From JAWXTK01 sp044433645 (GTDB lineage Bacteria > Bacteroidota > Bacteroidia > Bacteroidales > Rikenellaceae), in the NCBI GenBank assembly GCA_044433645.1, contig JAWXTK010000013.1, positions 1 through 57,649 on the forward strand: DNA of 57,649 bases, in the 5' to 3' direction. The stretch's first letter is position 1. Each line of letters opens with the position of its first letter. A program made the position numbers and the translations under genes. Positions 42,247-50,424 of the stretch are shown one piece after another. The notes beneath the pieces were generated by a model, which was not told where the DNA came from, searched no databases, and saw only the letters and a program-made list of their open reading frames with translations.

Positions 42247-42280
42247 ACCAATGTGGTAGTACATTTGTAGTCCCATTGGT
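42247..42280 (-). promoter_or_regulatory. hairpin in rpsB leader
   Basis: ACCAATG (minus strand, 42274-42280) pairs with CATTGGT (42247-42253) around a 20-nt loop, 49 nt before the rpsB start. The whole 42199-42376 gap is non-coding and may hold an S2 autoregulatory leader; this is inferred from position only. Confidence 0.35.
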
Positions 42281-42376
42281 TTTCCGCAAAGTGGCAAAAA
42301 TTTGGTAGTATATATATAATGTATATATAGTCCAATATTTTTTATGCGACCACCCTGTGCTCTGCAAAAATCGTTT

Positions 42377-42769
42377 CTAACGTTTAGAAAACTGGAATTT
42401 CGCGCGCGCTCCTGGTTGACCAGGTTTTTTACGTTCAACCTCACGTGGATCACGTGTCATGAAACCGTTCTTTTTAAGTGCTGGACGGTTCTCTGCGTCA
42501 ATTTCGCAAAGAGCACGAGCAATACCTAAACGAGCAGCCTCAGCTTGACCTTTGATACCACCACCTACCAAGTTAATGGTAATGTCGAAGTTTTCAGTTT
42601 GTTCAAGAACCAAAAGAGGTTGTTTTACAACAAATTGAAAAATCTCTAGTGGAAAGTAAGTCTCCAAAGGTTTGTGGTTGATTGTAATAGTACCTTTACC
42701 AGGTTTTACGTAAACGCGTGCTACTGCAGCTTTTCTACGTCCTACGGTGTTTACAACTTCCATACTCAT
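42377..42769 (-). CDS. rpsI: 30S ribosomal protein S9
   Basis: A 130-residue protein whose C-terminal tail (K-x-G-Q-P-G-A-R-A-K-F-Q-F-S-K-R) reaches the P-site tRNA. N-terminal G-R-R-K-A-A-V-A-R-V and G-G-G-I-K-G-Q-A-E-A-A-R-L-G-I-A-R-A-L are diagnostic. Its ATG overlaps the rplM stop by one nt (TAATG), giving tight coupling. Confidence 0.97.
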   Translation of the reverse strand: MSMEVVNTVGRRKAAVARVYVKPGKGTITINHKPLETYFPLEIFQFVVKQPLLVLEQTENFDITINLVGGGIKGQAEAARLGIARALCEIDAENRPALKKNGFMTRDPREVERKKPGQPGARAKFQFSKR

Positions 42770-43224
42770 TACTTAATTTCGTTTAATTTGATTGTTTTTG
42801 GGTTTTGCGCAGCGTGTGGGTGTTCCTCACCAGCGTAAACCTTTAAATTGTTTAGAAGAACCGAACCTAGTCTGTTTTTAGGCAACATACCTTTAACGGC
42901 TTTCTCTACTACGAAAATAGGCTTTCTTTTAAGCATATCTTCAGGAGTGGCAAAACGTTGTCCTCCCGGATAACCTGTATGCCTTACATAGACCTTATCG
43001 GTCATTTTTTTACCAGTCAATTTCACTTTCTCAGCGTTAATAACGATAACATTGTCACCGCAATCTACGTGAGGAGTAAAACATGGCTTGTTCTTACCAC
43101 GCAAAATTTTCGCAATTTGCGCTGCAAGTCGTCCCAATACTTCGCCATTAGCGTCGATAACTACCCATTCTTTGGTAGCAGTCGCAGCATTGACAGAGAT
43201 TGTTTTGTAGCTTAATGACTCCAC
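42769..43224 (-). CDS. rplM: 50S ribosomal protein L13
   Basis: A 151-residue large-subunit protein. Motifs include W-V-V-I-D-A-N-G-E-V-L-G-R-L-A, I-A-K-I-L-R-G-K-N-K, H-V-D-C-G-D-N-V-I-V-I-N-A, Y-x-R-H-T-G-Y-P-G-G and V-K-G-M-L-P-K-N-R-L-G. First gene of rplM-rpsI-(rpsB-tsf), driven by an exact consensus promoter at 43289-43319, with a small hairpin at the 5' end of the leader. Confidence 0.97.
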   Translation of the reverse strand: MESLSYKTISVNAATATKEWVVIDANGEVLGRLAAQIAKILRGKNKPCFTPHVDCGDNVIVINAEKVKLTGKKMTDKVYVRHTGYPGGQRFATPEDMLKRKPIFVVEKAVKGMLPKNRLGSVLLNNLKVYAGEEHPHAAQNPKTIKLNEIK

Positions 43225-43267
43225 TTCTTTAAAGTTTAAAAATTAATACTTGTTTATTATGATCCTT

Positions 43268-43285
43268 ACCCACATATATATGGGT
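43268..43285 (-). promoter_or_regulatory. rplM leader hairpin
   Basis: On the minus strand ACCCA (43281-43285) pairs with TGGGT (43268-43272) at the very start of the predicted rplM transcript, leaving about 43 nt to the ATG. Placement suits a ribosomal-protein autoregulatory leader or a 5'-stabilising stem. Confidence 0.4.
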
Positions 43286-43288
43286 GCG

Positions 43289-43319
43289 CAAAGGTAGAAA
43301 AAATATTTTACATTACAAA
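43289..43319 (-). promoter_or_regulatory. rplM operon promoter
   Basis: On the minus strand TTTG (43316-43319), exactly 19 nt, then TACCTTTG (43289-43296). This is a perfect Bacteroidetes consensus promoter. Confidence 0.88.
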
Positions 43320-43355
43320 CCTTTCCACTAAATTATTTTTTAATAACTTTACCCG

Positions 43356-43787
43356 ATGAAAACAGAAAAACTAAAAATATTCTCAGCCGAGATAACCGAA
43401 CACACTGAAATCCCCCTCTCACAAAATGGTGTGGCCGCTGGATTTCCTTCGCCAGCCGACGATTTTATGGATTTATCCCTAGACCTTAATCGCGAGTTAA
43501 TCAAAAATCCTGCATCCACATTTTTTGCGCGTGTGAGTGGTCTCTCGATGATAGACGAGGGAATAAACGATGGCGATTTGCTAGTAATCGACAAGAGCAT
43601 AGAGCCTTACAACAACGCTCTGGCTGTGGCCTACCTTGACGGAGAATTCACCCTCAAACGCTTTAGAGACATGGGTGATTATGCTCTACTTATGCCTGCC
43701 AACAAGGATTTTGAGCCTATAAGAGTTGATGCAGACAATGATTTTATGATTTGGGGCGTTGTGAGTTATATAATTAAAAAGGTATAA
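43356..43787 (+). CDS. umuD: UmuD-type translesion polymerase subunit (LexA-like autoprotease)
   Basis: A 143-residue S24-family autoprotease that, after RecA-stimulated self-cleavage, activates UmuC for mutagenic lesion bypass. The Ala28-Gly29 cleavage site lies in V-A-A-G-F-P-S-P, the Ser64 nucleophile in S-G-L-S-M-I-D-E-G-I, and Lys101 in F-T-L-K-R-F. It is 1 nt upstream of umuC. The intergenic space to divergent rplM is short. A weak -7-like TAACTTTA (43344-43351) ends only 4 nt before the ATG, so the transcript could be nearly leaderless. No SOS box that I can recognise is visible. Confidence 0.9.
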   Translation: MKTEKLKIFSAEITEHTEIPLSQNGVAAGFPSPADDFMDLSLDLNRELIKNPASTFFARVSGLSMIDEGINDGDLLVIDKSIEPYNNALAVAYLDGEFTLKRFRDMGDYALLMPANKDFEPIRVDADNDFMIWGVVSYIIKKV

Positions 43788-43788
43788 G

Positions 43789-45048
43789 ATGTTTGCTCTG
43801 TGCGATTGCAATAATTTCTTTGTCTCATGCCAAAGGGTGTTTCGCCCTGAGTTAAATGGCAAGCCTGTGGTTGTGTTATCCAACAATGACGGGTGTGTGA
43901 TTGCGCGCAGTAATGAGGCCAAGGCCTTGCAGATTTCTATGGGTATGCCCTTATTCAAAGCTCAGCCTATAATAAATAGGTATAATGTTGAAGTTTTCTC
44001 TAGTAATTACAAACTCTACGGCGATATGTCGCAGCGCGTAATGAGCATACTTAGAGATAGCGCGCCCAACACTGAGGTCTACTCCATAGACGAGGCTTTT
44101 ATGGATTTTACGGGCATGGATATCTCGACGCTAGAGGACTATGCTAGAGAATTATCACAAAAAGTTAAAAAACACACAGGCATCCCCGTATCCATAGGCA
44201 TAGCCCCAACAAAGACCCTAGCCAAAATCGCAAGCAAGCTCTGCAAGCAATACCCAAAACTTAGGGGCGCGTGTTTGATGCACCGTCACGAAGATATAGA
44301 TAAGGTATTAAAAAAATTCCCCGTGGAAGATGTGTGGGGCATAGGTCGTAAGCACGCCAAAAGACTTCATAACGAGGGTATTTGCTCAGCTTATGACTTT
44401 GCAAACATGAGTCCTGTGTGGGTTCAAAACAACATGAGCATCACGGGTCTGCGCACCCAAAAAGAGCTCAAAGGCGAGAGCTCAATAGGTTTTGAATACA
44501 CAAAACCCTCAAGACAAAGCATCTGCGTGTCGCGTTCGTTTGCGCGCGAGATAGAGGATTTTGAGAGTTTGCGCACCTCGGTGGCGACTTTTGCTTCGCA
44601 CGTGAGCGAGAAATTACGTGCTCAAAATTCTTTGGCATGCCAGATGCAGGTGTTTATTTATACCAACCGTTTTAAAACCGAGTTAGCTCAAAGTTTTGAA
44701 AACGCGCTGATAGATTTTAGCGCCCCGACGGACAGCACTCTGGAGATTACAAAAACAGCGACACTTGCGCTAAAGAAAATATTTAAGCAGGGGTATGGCT
44801 ATAAGAAAGCAGGAGTAGTGATTACAAAATTATGCCCCAAAAATGAGATTCAGGCCTCGCTATTTGAGCCAGCTCGTAACCCTCGCCACGATAAAATAAT
44901 GGAGGTGATGGATAAAATCAACGGCACAAATGGTCGTGGCAGCATCAAAACTGCAAGCCAAGGCAAGATAGCTCAGTTTTCCTCACGCGAGAGAGTTTCG
45001 CCCGAATACACTACAAAATGGGACGATATATTGCAGATAAAAGTCTAA
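43789..45048 (+). CDS. umuC: Y-family DNA polymerase V catalytic subunit UmuC
   Basis: A 419-residue error-prone DNA polymerase for translesion synthesis. Active-site acidic motifs are present: F-A-L-C-D-C-N-N-F-F-V-S-C near the N-terminus and E-V-Y-S-I-D-E-A-F-M-D near residue 100. Conserved Y-family segments include V-S-I-G-I-A-P-T-K-T-L-A-K-I-A-S and V-W-G-I-G-R-K. The C-terminal little-finger and DUF4113-like regions reach normal length. Part of umuDC; its last 4 nt overlap the convergent DUF4491 gene. Confidence 0.94.
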   Translation: MFALCDCNNFFVSCQRVFRPELNGKPVVVLSNNDGCVIARSNEAKALQISMGMPLFKAQPIINRYNVEVFSSNYKLYGDMSQRVMSILRDSAPNTEVYSIDEAFMDFTGMDISTLEDYARELSQKVKKHTGIPVSIGIAPTKTLAKIASKLCKQYPKLRGACLMHRHEDIDKVLKKFPVEDVWGIGRKHAKRLHNEGICSAYDFANMSPVWVQNNMSITGLRTQKELKGESSIGFEYTKPSRQSICVSRSFAREIEDFESLRTSVATFASHVSEKLRAQNSLACQMQVFIYTNRFKTELAQSFENALIDFSAPTDSTLEITKTATLALKKIFKQGYGYKKAGVVITKLCPKNEIQASLFEPARNPRHDKIMEVMDKINGTNGRGSIKTASQGKIAQFSSRERVSPEYTTKWDDILQIKV

Positions 45049-45338
45049 TTCTTTTTCTTGCGTTTAGGATTATCAGCAAACCAACCTTTTTCAACACGTT
45101 TGCGCTGCTCAAAAATCTCACCTATAGACCAAAACGACGAAAATGCAAACACGCCAAGCACCGAGGAGAGCAGTGTGTTATCCAAATAAAGTGAGCCTGC
45201 GATAGCTGCAAACCCCACCAAAAGGAAGATTCCCCAGCCGCGAGTACCAAAATAATAGTAATATTTGATTACAATAGGATGAAACATACCTATGATTAAA
45301 AACGTTGATATACCAATAATTAAACCCTCGAAATTCAT
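45045..45338 (-). CDS. DUF4491-type small membrane protein
   Basis: A 97-residue protein with three predicted membrane helices (about 3-20, 33-49 and 55-72) and a basic C-terminus ending P-K-R-K-K-K-N. The opening M-N-F-E-G-L-I-I-G-I-S-T-F-L-I-I-G-M-F-H-P-I-V-I-K matches the DUF4491 family of Bacteroidetes as I remember it; function is unknown. Its leader carries a 28-bp inverted repeat that includes the 18-bp element also found before ruvA. Confidence 0.75.
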   Translation of the reverse strand: MNFEGLIIGISTFLIIGMFHPIVIKYYYYFGTRGWGIFLLVGFAAIAGSLYLDNTLLSSVLGVFAFSSFWSIGEIFEQRKRVEKGWFADNPKRKKKN

Positions 45339-45342
45339 GTTA

Positions 45343-45422
45343 AAAACCTAAGTTTTAGATATGGGAAATTTATTATTTACCTGCCAGTTTTATTAATTTC
45401 CCATATCTAAAACTTAGGTTTT
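45343..45422. repeat. 28-bp perfect inverted repeat
   Basis: Arms 45343-45370 and 45395-45422 are perfectly complementary, separated by 24 nt. The left arm contains the 18-bp word shared with 10066-10083. It lies 4 nt upstream of the DUF4491 start. The lack of a U-tract argues against a simple terminator, although A/T runs flank it; it could be an operator, a leader structure or the end of a miniature element. Confidence 0.8.
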
Positions 45423-45559
45423 CGGCTTTAAAAAGCCGATTTATGTTCGATAACCCCCTCTTGCATCTCCCCCAAACCGTTGGGGAAGACTTCACTTTAG
45501 AGGTATTTTGGATAAGAAATTCTTATCCAAAATTCATATTAAATGTTATAATTTTTTAG
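45423..45559. repeat. palindrome-rich non-coding patch
   Basis: Three further hairpins follow the inverted repeat: CGGCTTT/AAAGCCG at 45423-45440, CCCCAA/TTGGGG at 45470-45485, and a 14-bp palindrome around a single central base at 45505-45533. The 306-nt gap from the DUF4491 gene to the TonB receptor gene is otherwise empty except for a -7 box (TACATTTG, 45607-45614). It may be a decayed miniature mobile element. Confidence 0.5.
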
Positions 45560-45606
45560 AAAGATATAAATAATTATTAAAGATACAAAATAACTAAAAA
45601 TATTCG

Positions 45607-45614
45607 TACATTTG
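45607..45614 (+). promoter_or_regulatory. -7 box of TonB-dependent receptor gene
   Basis: TACATTTG, an exact TAnnTTTG match, 30 nt before the ATG; no TTTG at the -33 position. Confidence 0.4.
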
Positions 45615-45644
45615 TGGGCATAACGAAAGAATACTATAAAAACG

Positions 45645-47879
45645 ATGTTTAAACTCTCGAAAACTATATATTTATCCCTGATTTTTTGTTTAGCTATGAG
45701 CCTTTGCGCCCAAAGCCAAAACGCCTACACCATAAAAGGCAAAATCACAGACCAAAATGGCGAGGCTATCGCAGGGGCAAACGTGAGCATAGAAAAAACC
45801 TCTAAGGGCACTTTCACAAACTCTAACGGCGATTATCAGCTCTACCTAAACCAAGGAGACTACACTCTGGCCATAACCTCGATAGGTTATGAGAGTGAGC
45901 TCAAAAAAATCAAACTAGACAAAAACCTTAGCGTAAATATCAGTCTAAAAACCAAAGAACAAGACCTGCAAGAGATAACCATAACCTCAAAAGAGAAGAG
46001 TCGCAACGTAAGCTCAGTGCAAATGAGCGTTAACACCATAAGTGCCGAGGTGATATCTAAAATGCCTCAACTAATGGGCGAGGTGGACGTGATTAAGGTT
46101 ATGCAATTAATGCCTGGGGTGAATCAAAGTTCTGAGGGGAGCAGTGGTTACAGCGTAAGGGGTGGCACAACAGACCAGAATCTTATCCTGCTTGACGGAT
46201 CAAATATCTATAATCCCTCACACCTGCTTGGATTTTTCTCGGTGTTTAATAATGATGTGGTTGACAATGTAACTATGTATAGAAGTGGTTTCCCACCTGA
46301 GCACGGAGGCAGACTATCTTCGGTGCTGGAGGTGCAAACTAACAGCGAGTGTGATGAGGTGATTTCAGGGAATTTGGGCATAGGTCTAATCTCTTCGCGT
46401 GCAATGCTTAACGGCTCAACTAAGGACAAGAAATTTTACTGGAGCGTGGCTGGGCGTAGGAGTTATGCAGATTTATTTTTGCTTTTACCTACTCAATATG
46501 AGATGCCTAGCACCTATTTATATTTCTATGACTTCAATGCTAAGGCTGTGTACAAACCCACAGACAACGACGTTATATCGCTGGGCAGCTATCTAGGGCG
46601 CGATAGATTGGGCATGGACTTGCTGAATTTTGCCTATGGTAATAGCTTGGTTTACAGCCAGTGGGCTCACAAGTTTAATAACAAACTTAGCTCGACGCTT
46701 AATGTTGACTGGAGCAAATATTCCTACACGCTAGAGTCTGATATGTATATAGACAAAATCACGTGGGATTCGTCAATTTCTTCGCCTTCAGCGAGTTATA
46801 AGGCAGATTATTTCATCAACCCCAACAATAAACTTACTCTGGGCACTAAAACTTTCTACCACTTCCTGACCCCAGGCGATGTAGACCTTTACGACGGTAA
46901 TAGCTACACGATAGAAAACTACAACGCGCTAGAGTTATCCATATTTGCCCAAGATGAGCATACTTTCTACAACGACATAACTATCACAGGCACACTAAGA
47001 TACAATATATTCTCTAACAAATCAGAATCTTCGCCCAAGACCTACAACACACTAGATTACAGACTAGGCGCTGTATTCCCCCTAAAGGCTGACAATTCTA
47101 TAAAACTAAACGTAGAGCGCAATAATCAGTTTATACAATGGGCCAACAACTCGGCCTCGGGCTCACCCATGAACGTGTGGTTTGCAGCGAGCAGCAATAT
47201 CAAACCTCAGGTTTTGTATAGCTACTCGGTGGGCTACTTCCAAAACTTAAACAATGATATGTTTGAGCTTTCGGGAGAAATTTATTACAAGGATTATCAC
47301 AACGTCATAGATTTTGCTGACAATGCCAACCTATTCGCATCGGACATTCAAGGCGAGGTGCGCAGTGGCAAGGGCAAGGGCTACGGGATAGAGCTTATGG
47401 CAGCTAAGACCTCGGGCAAACTTACAGGATTTATAAACTATACATTCTCTCACTCTGAGTACACAATAGAGGAGATTAACAACGGCAAGACCTATCTCTC
47501 GCCCTACGACAGACCCCACGCAGTGAATGTATCGGTGAATTATGAGCTTAATAAAAAGTGGGATTTCTCTCTACTGTGGGTTTACTACACGGGCGCTCCA
47601 GCATCTTTCCCTGAGTCTACAATAACTATTAATGGCGAGGTCTACAATGTGTTTTACGAGCGTAATACTTACAGATACCTGGACTACCACCGTTTGGATT
47701 TGTCGGTGAATTTCACACCTAAGCCTGAGAAAAAACGTTGGCGCTCGGAGTATAACGTATCTATATATAATGTGTATAACAGAAAAAACACATGGATGTA
47801 CGGATTTAACGAGGGCGAAGTTACAAACTACTATTTGTTTGGAATCATCCCTTCTTTTACTTACAATTTGAATTTCTAA
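45645..47879 (+). CDS. TonB-dependent outer-membrane receptor with carboxypeptidase-regulatory-like domain
   Basis: A 744-residue outer-membrane importer. A signal peptide (cleavage near residue 23) is followed by a CarboxypepD_reg-like domain (about 28-110, beginning Y-T-I-K-G-K-I-T-D-Q-N-G-E-A-I-A-G-A-N-V). Next come the plug (V-I-K-V-M-Q-L-M-P-G-V-N, then Y-S-V-R-G-G-T-T-D-Q-N-L-I-L-L-D-G) and a 22-strand-type barrel ending F-T-Y-N-L-N-F. It is shorter than SusC proteins (about 1000) and has no SusD partner. It is paired instead with a DUF4249 lipoprotein 4 nt downstream, an arrangement recurrent in Bacteroidetes. The substrate is unknown. Confidence 0.9.
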   Translation: MFKLSKTIYLSLIFCLAMSLCAQSQNAYTIKGKITDQNGEAIAGANVSIEKTSKGTFTNSNGDYQLYLNQGDYTLAITSIGYESELKKIKLDKNLSVNISLKTKEQDLQEITITSKEKSRNVSSVQMSVNTISAEVISKMPQLMGEVDVIKVMQLMPGVNQSSEGSSGYSVRGGTTDQNLILLDGSNIYNPSHLLGFFSVFNNDVVDNVTMYRSGFPPEHGGRLSSVLEVQTNSECDEVISGNLGIGLISSRAMLNGSTKDKKFYWSVAGRRSYADLFLLLPTQYEMPSTYLYFYDFNAKAVYKPTDNDVISLGSYLGRDRLGMDLLNFAYGNSLVYSQWAHKFNNKLSSTLNVDWSKYSYTLESDMYIDKITWDSSISSPSASYKADYFINPNNKLTLGTKTFYHFLTPGDVDLYDGNSYTIENYNALELSIFAQDEHTFYNDITITGTLRYNIFSNKSESSPKTYNTLDYRLGAVFPLKADNSIKLNVERNNQFIQWANNSASGSPMNVWFAASSNIKPQVLYSYSVGYFQNLNNDMFELSGEIYYKDYHNVIDFADNANLFASDIQGEVRSGKGKGYGIELMAAKTSGKLTGFINYTFSHSEYTIEEINNGKTYLSPYDRPHAVNVSVNYELNKKWDFSLLWVYYTGAPASFPESTITINGEVYNVFYERNTYRYLDYHRLDLSVNFTPKPEKKRWRSEYNVSIYNVYNRKNTWMYGFNEGEVTNYYLFGIIPSFTYNLNF

Positions 47880-47883
47880 GAGT

Positions 47884-48759
47884 ATGAAACGCATAATAAT
47901 ATTTTGTTTAGCCCTAACACTCTCTAGCTGTTCTGAGATTATCGACGTGGATATCAACACTGTGGAAAGCTCCCTAGTGATTTACGGCCATCTTTCTAGC
48001 GATGTAGAGCGCCAAAGAATAGAAATTTCAAAGAGTGTGGCCTACCTCTCAACGGGCGAAAATACCACGATAAGCAGCGCCACCGTAAGCGTAAACGACA
48101 TATACAATTATAGCTTTGTAGATTCGCTAGGTTATTACCTATCGGATGTGGCATTTGGCGCAGAAAAAGACGTGGATTATACACTCAAAGTCAACTACGA
48201 CAACCAAGAATATACGGCCACAACCACCCTTGCCGACACCACTTGCATCACCGGAGGCCACCTAGTCAAGGCCAGCCTTATGGGCATAGGATATTACACC
48301 CCATTTCTTACCAGTTCGGGGCTTAAAGACGAGGAATATTGGTATGTTTATTTCACCTATGAGGACTCCATTTTGCTCGAAGGCCTGAGCGATGTTAGTA
48401 TTATTCAGGCTAGCACTCTGATTGGAAGCGAGCCTTATGACTACGTGCCGTTTTTGGATATGACCAACGTCAACGCTATGTTCTTTGCTGAGGAGGATAG
48501 AGAAATGGTTGAGAAAATGTTTGACTCTACCTCTACCACTCAGCCAAAATTCTTGGCCACAGGCGACACAATCAAGATTTCGATGTGTACAATAACCGAA
48601 GGGTACTATGATTTTATCACTGTTTTAAACCAAAGTTCAGGTAGTTCTAACCCTATCTTTGGTTCGGGCGCAGTGTTCTTACCAAGCAATATTTCTAACG
48701 ATGCAATAGGCTACTTTGGGTCTCTAAATCAGAAACATATAGATATAGTTGTGGAGTAG
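47884..48759 (+). CDS. DUF4249 lipoprotein
   Basis: A 291-residue lipoprotein (lipobox L-S-S-C, Cys near residue 16) with an Ig-like beta-rich start typical of DUF4249: V-V-I-Y-G-H-L-S-type strand, I-S-K-S-V-A-Y, T-I-S-S-A-T-V-S-V-N-D and Y-T-L-K-V-N-Y-D-N-Q-E-Y-T-A-T-T-T. Members usually sit next to a TonB-dependent receptor, as here (4-nt gap). That suggests a surface accessory such as a substrate-binding lid, by analogy with SusD; this is inferred. Its mature N-terminus S-E-I-I-D-V-D is typical of exported Bacteroidetes lipoproteins. Confidence 0.82.
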   Translation: MKRIIIFCLALTLSSCSEIIDVDINTVESSLVIYGHLSSDVERQRIEISKSVAYLSTGENTTISSATVSVNDIYNYSFVDSLGYYLSDVAFGAEKDVDYTLKVNYDNQEYTATTTLADTTCITGGHLVKASLMGIGYYTPFLTSSGLKDEEYWYVYFTYEDSILLEGLSDVSIIQASTLIGSEPYDYVPFLDMTNVNAMFFAEEDREMVEKMFDSTSTTQPKFLATGDTIKISMCTITEGYYDFITVLNQSSGSSNPIFGSGAVFLPSNISNDAIGYFGSLNQKHIDIVVE

Positions 48760-48792
48760 AAGAAAATATTTTTCAAAAAAATCATTATTTAT

Positions 48793-48823
48793 TTTGCAAA
48801 TTAAATAATATTTCCTACCTTTG
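48793..48823 (+). promoter_or_regulatory. tRNA-Arg promoter
   Basis: TTTG (48793-48796), exactly 19 nt, then TACCTTTG (48816-48823), a perfect consensus promoter 18 nt before the tRNA. Confidence 0.88.
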
Positions 48824-48841
48824 CACACGCAAATCAAGCAA

Positions 48842-48915
48842 GGCACTGTAGCTTAATTGAATAGAGCATCTGACTACGGATCAGAAGGTTACAGGTTTGA
48901 GTCCTGTCAGTGTCA
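48842..48915 (+). tRNA. tRNA-Arg (anticodon ACG)
   Basis: A 74-nt cloverleaf. Acceptor GGCACTG pairs with CAGTGTC (one G-U), D stem GCTT/GAGC, anticodon stem TCTGA/TCAGA with loop CTACGGA giving anticodon ACG, and T stem ACAGG/CCTGT. The discriminator base is A; CCA is not encoded. The A34 would be edited to inosine by TadA to read CGU/CGC/CGA. Confidence 0.97.
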
Positions 48916-48919
48916 CTTT

Positions 48920-48953
48920 AACGACTTACTTTAAAAGTAAGTCGTTTTTTTAT
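48920..48953 (+). terminator. intrinsic terminator of tRNA-Arg
   Basis: Arms 48920-48932 and 48934-48946 are fully complementary (13 bp) and followed by a T-run, starting 5 nt after the tRNA. Confidence 0.9.
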
Positions 48954-48960
48954 GCCAAAA

Positions 48961-48992
48961 TTTGGAGATATTAAAAAATTTTCATAATTTTG
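48961..48992 (+). promoter_or_regulatory. GH30 gene promoter
   Basis: TTTG (48961-48964), 20 nt, then TAATTTTG (48985-48992). This is a near-perfect consensus promoter 33 nt before the ATG. Confidence 0.72.
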
Positions 48993-49024
48993 TTTTTATG
49001 TGAATATTAAAACATTATTATACT

Positions 49025-50404
49025 ATGAAAAAATCTTTATTATCTATCGCATTTGCATTTTTATGTGCAAGCGTTTTTGCTGAGGCAAAAGTTTATTATG
49101 TAGACCTTGCAGACGGCACTAAAATTACAGGTAATCCTATCAAGGAATACAAAAAAGAAGCTGCGGGTAAAGCCAACAAAACTATGCTTATCTACCCTCA
49201 CGTTGAGTATCAAACAATGTCTGGTATCGGAGGTTGTTTCAACGAGATTGGTGGTGTAGCGCTTATGAGCCTAGATGAAAAAGCTAGGGAAGAAGTTATG
49301 GCTAACCTTTTCTCTAAAGACGGAGCTTACTTCTCAATTTGTCGTACAGCTATCGGCTCTAGCGACTTTGGTGTATCGGCATACAGCTATGCAGACACTA
49401 AAGATGACTATGAAATGGAGCATTTCACCATCGAAAGAGAGATGACAAGTGTAATTCCTTACATTAAAATGGCTCTTAAATACAACCCAGAGATGCAACT
49501 TTTCGGTTCGCCATGGTCTCCTCCAGCTTGGATGAAACAATCAGGCGAAATGGACAAAGGTAAAGATACTGGTGCGAAAAATACGCTTATCAAAAACTCA
49601 AAAATATACAAAGCTTATGCAAAATATTTCAGACTTTATGTTGAGAAATACGCTGAGCAAGGCATCACAGTAGACAGAATCATGGTACAAAACGAGACTG
49701 ATATGAACGCAAAATACCCATCAAACTTTATGTCAGCAGAGGAAATGGGTGATTTCATCATTAAATATCTTCGTCCTGAGTTCAAGAAAAACAAAACTAA
49801 AGCTGAGATTTGGGCAGGTACATTTAGAACTGCAAAACTTAACCTTCACGGACTTGAGTACGCATCTAACAAAGAATATGTTGACGCAGTAGAGGGTATA
49901 GGTATTCAATACACAGGCGACAACTACATCTCTGATATCAACCTACTTTCTCAAAACAAACCACTTATGCACACAGAAAGTATTTGTTACAAATCTCAAA
50001 ACACTATGGCTCAAGGTCGTTCACGTTTTGGCGAGGTTGCTAAATACGTTAACCGTGGTTCAGAAAACTTTGCTTACTGGAACATGATTCTTGACGAGCA
50101 AAAGAAAAGTGGTTGGGATTGGAAACAAAACAGCCTTATCGTTATTGATCGTAACACTAAGAAAGTAACTTACAACCCAGACTTCGCTGCTATGGCTATC
50201 ATGGGTAAATACATTCGTCCAGGTGCAGTACGTATCGGAGCATTCCCAGGCGAAGGTTCAATGACTTTCAAATACGAGGGTAAAACTTATGTATTTGTAG
50301 AAAACACAACTGACAAAGACGTGATTTACAATATCACAGAGCCAGGCAAGGAAAATGCAAAAGCAGCTGTTCCTGCACAGTCAATCGCTGTGATTATTTA
50401 CTAA
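49025..50404 (+). CDS. secreted glycoside hydrolase family 30 enzyme
   Basis: A 459-residue retaining glycosidase of the GH30 clan (glucosylceramidase/beta-1,6-glucanase/xylanase family). It has a Sec signal peptide (cleavage near residue 19) and no lipobox, so periplasmic or secreted. The TIM-barrel core starts near residue 60 with M-S-G-I-G-G-C-F-N-E. The acid/base candidate is Glu224 in V-Q-N-E-T-D and the nucleophile candidate Glu318 in M-H-T-E-S. W-S-P-P-A-W-M is a GH30 landmark. A beta-sandwich side domain closes the C-terminus. The beta-linked substrate cannot be determined. It stands alone, with its own promoter and terminator, and has no SusCD neighbours. Confidence 0.88.
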   Translation: MKKSLLSIAFAFLCASVFAEAKVYYVDLADGTKITGNPIKEYKKEAAGKANKTMLIYPHVEYQTMSGIGGCFNEIGGVALMSLDEKAREEVMANLFSKDGAYFSICRTAIGSSDFGVSAYSYADTKDDYEMEHFTIEREMTSVIPYIKMALKYNPEMQLFGSPWSPPAWMKQSGEMDKGKDTGAKNTLIKNSKIYKAYAKYFRLYVEKYAEQGITVDRIMVQNETDMNAKYPSNFMSAEEMGDFIIKYLRPEFKKNKTKAEIWAGTFRTAKLNLHGLEYASNKEYVDAVEGIGIQYTGDNYISDINLLSQNKPLMHTESICYKSQNTMAQGRSRFGEVAKYVNRGSENFAYWNMILDEQKKSGWDWKQNSLIVIDRNTKKVTYNPDFAAMAIMGKYIRPGAVRIGAFPGEGSMTFKYEGKTYVFVENTTDKDVIYNITEPGKENAKAAVPAQSIAVIIY

Positions 50405-50424
50405 GAAACGATTGTTTAGTTTTA

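Noticed and set aside
43356..45048. umuDC as part of a mobile element
   Set aside because: No integrase, conjugation gene or attachment repeat flanks it; it sits directly between the ribosomal operon and the DUF4491 gene.
45443..45559. 38-codon open frame in the palindrome-rich patch upstream of the TonB receptor gene
   Set aside because: It runs through several palindromes, has no start-site context or family features, and is best explained as chance reading of repeat DNA.
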